A DNA stretch of 8,323 bases from NCBI GenBank assembly GCA_945788155.1, contig CALZKX010000094.1:1-8323 (forward strand), read 5' to 3'. This DNA is from an uncultured Flavobacteriaceae bacterium. Lineage in GTDB: Bacteria; Bacteroidota; Bacteroidia; Flavobacteriales; Flavobacteriaceae. Numbering within the stretch: position 1 is the stretch's first letter; the number at the start of each line of letters is the position of its first letter. The notes beneath the pieces were generated by a model, which was not told the origin of the DNA, made no database searches, and was given only the letters and a program-made list of their open reading frames with translations. The translations under genes and the position numbers were made by a program. Below are positions 5,737 to 8,323 of this stretch, piece by piece.

Positions 5737-6855
5737 TTAGTTTTGTTGATGATTTATACCTAAAATACTAAAGAAAAAACTGAATAATACAAGCTGAACT
5801 CCTAATGTTAAACTTACAGTAATAGGTATGATATATCTAATTAGCTCTATTCTTAATTCTTGTGGTATATTAAAAGTGTAAATTGATAATACAATACCAA
5901 TAATTAAAAATATCAACCCAGCCAACAAACCTCTCTCTAAGGTAAACACATGGAACAACTTGCTGTAACCCTCATTTTTTCTTAACAAACCACTATTTAT
6001 AGCATAAATTTTTACTAGAGCAAAGAAAAAAACGAATTGAAAACCAATTAAAAATAATCCTGCTGTAACGGCTAACCAAGTTGCATTAATATTCCAAAAC
6101 TTGAAAAATATAAATATTGATGAAAATAAGCCAAAAACAATGCATAAAACTCCAGGGATTAAAAACAACCATTTAGGGCTATACATTAATAAAAATCGTA
6201 AATGCCTCCATCCATCAGAAAATGTTCTTAAGTGTGGCTTTCTTGTTCGACCAGCTGGAAAAACTGTTGTAGGCACCTCGGAAATCTTTAACTTATTTAA
6301 TGTAGCCTTTACGACAATTTCTGATGCAAACTCCATTCCAAATGTTTGTAAATCCATTTTATTATAAGCTTCTCTTGTAAAGCCTCTTAAGCCACAGTGA
6401 AAATCGCCAATATTACTATTAAAAAAAAGGTTTCCAATAAATGTCAAAACTGGATTCCCAACATATCGATGCAAAAACGGCATTGCATTTTTCTTTTTAA
6501 CACCCTTAAATCGATTTCCCATTACAAAATCTTGTCCACTTCTAAGCAATTCTATAAATGGCATGAGATTCTCTAGGTCGTGACTATCGTCAGTATCAGC
6601 AGTAATTATAAAGATTCCTTTAGATGCTTCAATAGCAAATCTTGATGCACTTCCATATCCTTTTTCCTCAACATCAATAACTCTTGCGCCAAGAGACATT
6701 GCAATTTCTTGAGATTGATCGGTACTTCCATTGTCACCTATAACCACTTCACCTTCTATATTGTTATTTTCTAAAAAAGAGAATGCTTTTTTAACAACCT
6801 TTTCAATAGTTTCAGCTTCATTAAGACATGGCATCACTATACTAACCTCTATCAT
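5737..6855 (-). CDS. Family 2 glycosyltransferase with C-terminal membrane domain (polyprenyl-phosphate sugar synthase-like)
   Basis: This 372-residue protein starts with a GT-A domain: VSIVMPCLNEAETI (4-17), VVIGDNGSTDQS (37-48), EKGYGSA (64-70), the metal-binding region ADTDDSHD (86-93), VMGNRFKG (111-118), FLHRYVGNPVLT (127-138), DFHCGLRGF (151-159), GMEFASEIVVKA (173-184), and DGWRHLRFLLMYSPKWLF (214-231). Four hydrophobic segments follow (about 229-252, 260-285, 310-328 and 341-366). This is the dolichyl-phosphate-glucose/mannose synthase-like group, in which a nucleotide sugar is joined to polyprenyl phosphate at the cytoplasmic face. Its start overlaps the end of the upstream membrane-protein gene by 14 bp, so the two are co-translated and probably functionally paired as donor maker and donor user. 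The acidic motif reads ADTDD where ADADD is more usual, a mild change that keeps the metal-binding aspartates. The sugar is not predictable from sequence. Confidence 0.88.
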   Translation of the reverse strand: MIEVSIVMPCLNEAETIEKVVKKAFSFLENNNIEGEVVIGDNGSTDQSQEIAMSLGARVIDVEEKGYGSASRFAIEASKGIFIITADTDDSHDLENLMPFIELLRSGQDFVMGNRFKGVKKKNAMPFLHRYVGNPVLTFIGNLFFNSNIGDFHCGLRGFTREAYNKMDLQTFGMEFASEIVVKATLNKLKISEVPTTVFPAGRTRKPHLRTFSDGWRHLRFLLMYSPKWLFLIPGVLCIVFGLFSSIFIFFKFWNINATWLAVTAGLFLIGFQFVFFFALVKIYAINSGLLRKNEGYSKLFHVFTLERGLLAGLIFLIIGIVLSIYTFNIPQELRIELIRYIIPITVSLTLGVQLVLFSFFFSILGINHQQN

Positions 6856-8134
6856 CTACTATTGTGTTATTTGTAAAAATCTCGTTTAACAATAAAATAA
6901 AAATAGTGATGATAATCCAATCGGTATAAAACATATATCTTTTTATTGAATGCACTGCAATAGGAATTATCATCTTATTAGCAAATACCATTAACATTGT
7001 TGCAAAAATGAACTGTAGAATAATATTCTTTTTTTTAATCAATAAAATGCAAGATGCAATTAACAAAACAAGATATAGTAGTAATTGTTTAAAAGAACCA
7101 AAGGCATTTTTTAAATTATCTATATAGAGCTTTAACCATGGCTTAAAATTATCTTTAATAAGCGGAAATAACATTCTACCTGATATTTCGTTAACTGCAA
7201 GGAGTTGTTCATTTTTATTCAGTCCTTTTGCTTCATAATATAACATTCCTTTATCATGTATACTATAGTTACATATATAACTATAATTACGGTGAAAAAC
7301 CTCATACATTTTGTAATCGAACTTAACTTTTTCTTTTGTAAGATTAAGGCTATCAAGTACTCTATATACATTTTTAAAAAATTGCTGCTCTTCTTCATTT
7401 TCAAAAATACTATAATCATCAGCATCAGAAACAAAGAATGCTGCTGTGATAATGGACACATTATCAAATGGCGTACTTTTAAAATGATTGTAAACAATTT
7501 TGTTGAAACTTTTTTCAACTAACTCAGAAACAAATGGAAGTAATACAACCACCACAATTAGTGTTAAGTTTTCCTTATTAAACCTTGATCTAAATACATC
7601 TACACCAACTAGTATTAAGACTACAAGAGTCATGGCTATAAATTGACCCCTCACAAGGATTAAAAAAAACAACACAAAAAGAGCGAAATAGTAATACTTT
7701 TTTATTTCCATAATAAACGCTCTTAATAACAAACTAACGAAAAACAAAAAGAGTGGATAGGCAAGTCCTTCTGATAAAATGGCATTGGCAACAAAATGCG
7801 AATAAAGTGCTGGTGACAAAATAATTATTTGAAATAATAATAGCCACACATAATTAGGGTTGAAAATACTTTTGATTGTATTTATTATGTGTTGTGAAGC
7901 CAGAATTAGCATCAGCAATTGAATAAATACGAGTGGTATTTCAAAATTATCGTTAAAAATAGTTGTGACAATTTTTAAAACCGAATTATAACCAACAGAT
8001 TGGTGAAAATTCATTTCTAAAAAACCATAGCTATCTGGAGAATAAAGCGCACCCTTACTAAGAACAAAAATGCTCAATAGTGCGTAAATTGTATTAGAGA
8101 TAGCTTTATTTATCTGATTGGTTTGTAGTGGCAT
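6842..8134 (-). CDS. Polytopic membrane protein, possible GT-C-type glycosyltransferase
   Basis: This 430-residue integral membrane protein is not assigned to a named family. After a first hydrophobic segment (about 12-28) it has a short extracytoplasmic loop with SPDSYGFLE (32-40), which resembles the acidic first-loop motif of GT-C enzymes. A second marker is ANAILSEGLAYPLFLF (116-131), similar to the LSE-type motif in such proteins. Further hydrophobic stretches are near 65-85, 95-112, 123-141, 147-178 and 188-203, then a hydrophilic loop of about 120 residues (205-325) with an acidic DADDYSIFENEEEQQ part, and three more C-terminal segments (about 350-366, 370-392 and 403-418) with HSIKRYMFYTDW. 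The ATG at 8134 is the first in frame and fits the membrane layout. Its 14-bp overlap with the GT2 gene suggests it uses the lipid-linked sugar that enzyme makes. A flippase or polymerase role cannot be excluded. Confidence 0.65.
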   Translation of the reverse strand: MPLQTNQINKAISNTIYALLSIFVLSKGALYSPDSYGFLEMNFHQSVGYNSVLKIVTTIFNDNFEIPLVFIQLLMLILASQHIINTIKSIFNPNYVWLLLFQIIILSPALYSHFVANAILSEGLAYPLFLFFVSLLLRAFIMEIKKYYYFALFVLFFLILVRGQFIAMTLVVLILVGVDVFRSRFNKENLTLIVVVVLLPFVSELVEKSFNKIVYNHFKSTPFDNVSIITAAFFVSDADDYSIFENEEEQQFFKNVYRVLDSLNLTKEKVKFDYKMYEVFHRNYSYICNYSIHDKGMLYYEAKGLNKNEQLLAVNEISGRMLFPLIKDNFKPWLKLYIDNLKNAFGSFKQLLLYLVLLIASCILLIKKKNIILQFIFATMLMVFANKMIIPIAVHSIKRYMFYTDWIIITIFILLLNEIFTNNTIVDDRG

Positions 8135-8234
8135 AGTGTTATAAAAAATGAATTGAGAGAATCATAAACTCTAACAAGTCGAGCCTTAATTTTAATACAA
8201 TAAAGACAGCCTCTAAATTAAAGCATTTTACAAC

Positions 8235-8263
8235 AAAAAAAAGTATTACTTAAATAAAGTAAT
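8235..8263 (-). terminator. Possible rho-independent terminator of a gene lying beyond the right edge
   Basis: Read on the minus strand, a 7-bp perfect stem ATTACTT/AAGTAAT (8245-8251 with 8257-8263; 5-base loop) is followed by AC and eight T (8235-8242). Orientation and T8 tract fit a terminator for a minus-strand gene ending to the right of the window. The stem has only one G-C pair per arm, so it is weak. Confidence 0.35.
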
Positions 8264-8305
8264 CATTTTATCAGACAATTAAATTTGGGTAAAAAAATTT
8301 AAAAC

Positions 8306-8322
8306 ACTATTTTTTAATAAAC
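8306..8322. repeat. 17-bp exact repeat, copy 2 (at the window edge)
   Basis: This is the partner of 5440-5456. The window ends one base later, so it is not visible whether similarity continues into a further copy of the GNAT fragment. Confidence 0.5.
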
Positions 8323-8323
8323 A

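Larger units (their letters stand above)
8135..8323. other. Gene-free leader upstream of the minus-strand gene run
   Basis: These 189 bases contain no open frame of note on either strand. They should hold the promoter for the gene starting at 8134, since a stem-loop with a T tract lies at 8235-8263. A minus-strand TAATTTAG at about 8212-8219 differs by one base from the Bacteroidetes -7 box (TAnnTTTG), but no well-spaced -33 TTTG accompanies it, so no promoter is called. Confidence 0.4.

Noticed and set aside
6101..6367. 88-codon plus-strand open frame
   Set aside because: It is antisense to conserved GT2 motifs and is explained as a shadow of that gene.
7219..7522. Open frames of 99 codons (minus, alternative frame) and 88 codons (plus)
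   Set aside because: Both sit within the membrane-protein gene at 6842-8134. Their composition is typical of AT-rich out-of-frame reading, and no start or domain supports them.

Overview
The window is very AT-rich, and all seven substantial genes lie on the minus strand. They are tightly packed, with overlaps of 14 and 4 bp and gaps of 4 to 44 bp, and Shine-Dalgarno signals are weak. Base composition, the FemAB-like GNAT protein, the FdtB/QdtB-type transaminase and the membrane glycosyltransferases together suggest a marine or environmental member of the Bacteroidetes, probably a flavobacterium. That assignment is inference from protein style; no rRNA or other marker is present. The locus looks like part of a cell-surface polysaccharide or glycolipid cluster.

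In transcription order (right to left): 8135-8323 is a leader without a gene, holding an AT-rich stem-loop with a T8 tract. 6842-8134 encodes a polytopic membrane protein resembling GT-C glycosyltransferases. 5737-6855 encodes a family 2 glycosyltransferase with a C-terminal membrane domain, of the kind that loads sugars onto polyprenyl phosphate. 5336-5736 looks intergenic but holds two things: the unannotated N-terminal codons of the next gene, and a truncated relic of a GNAT gene. 4532-5335 (true coding start nearer 5407) is a UbiA-superfamily polyprenyl-phosphate phosphoribosyltransferase. 2761-4527 is a large GT-C-like membrane protein. 2160-2753 is a HAD-IB phosphatase. 1129-2115 is a FemAB-like GNAT acyltransferase. 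32-1132 is a PLP-dependent sugar 3-aminotransferase.

Proposed joint function (inference): the UbiA enzyme and the HAD phosphatase would make a polyprenyl-phosphate pentose, by analogy with mycobacterial decaprenyl-phosphoribose synthesis. The GT2 would make a second lipid-linked sugar. The two GT-C-like proteins would use such lipid-linked donors on the periplasmic side. The aminotransferase and the GNAT protein, translationally coupled by an ATGA overlap, would make and perhaps N-acylate a 3-amino-3,6-dideoxyhexose.

The most unusual sequence signal is a 103-bp direct repeat, 101/103 identical, 3494 bp apart. One copy lies inside the intact GNAT gene. The other lies inside a 53-codon relic of a different GNAT allele just upstream of the UbiA gene. 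The copies bracket the UbiA, GT-C and HAD genes, which suggests these arrived, or can be lost, by recombination within the GNAT gene. Next to the relic, the UbiA reading frame continues 24 codons upstream of its first ATG, through a conserved family motif, without any ATG, GTG or TTG start.
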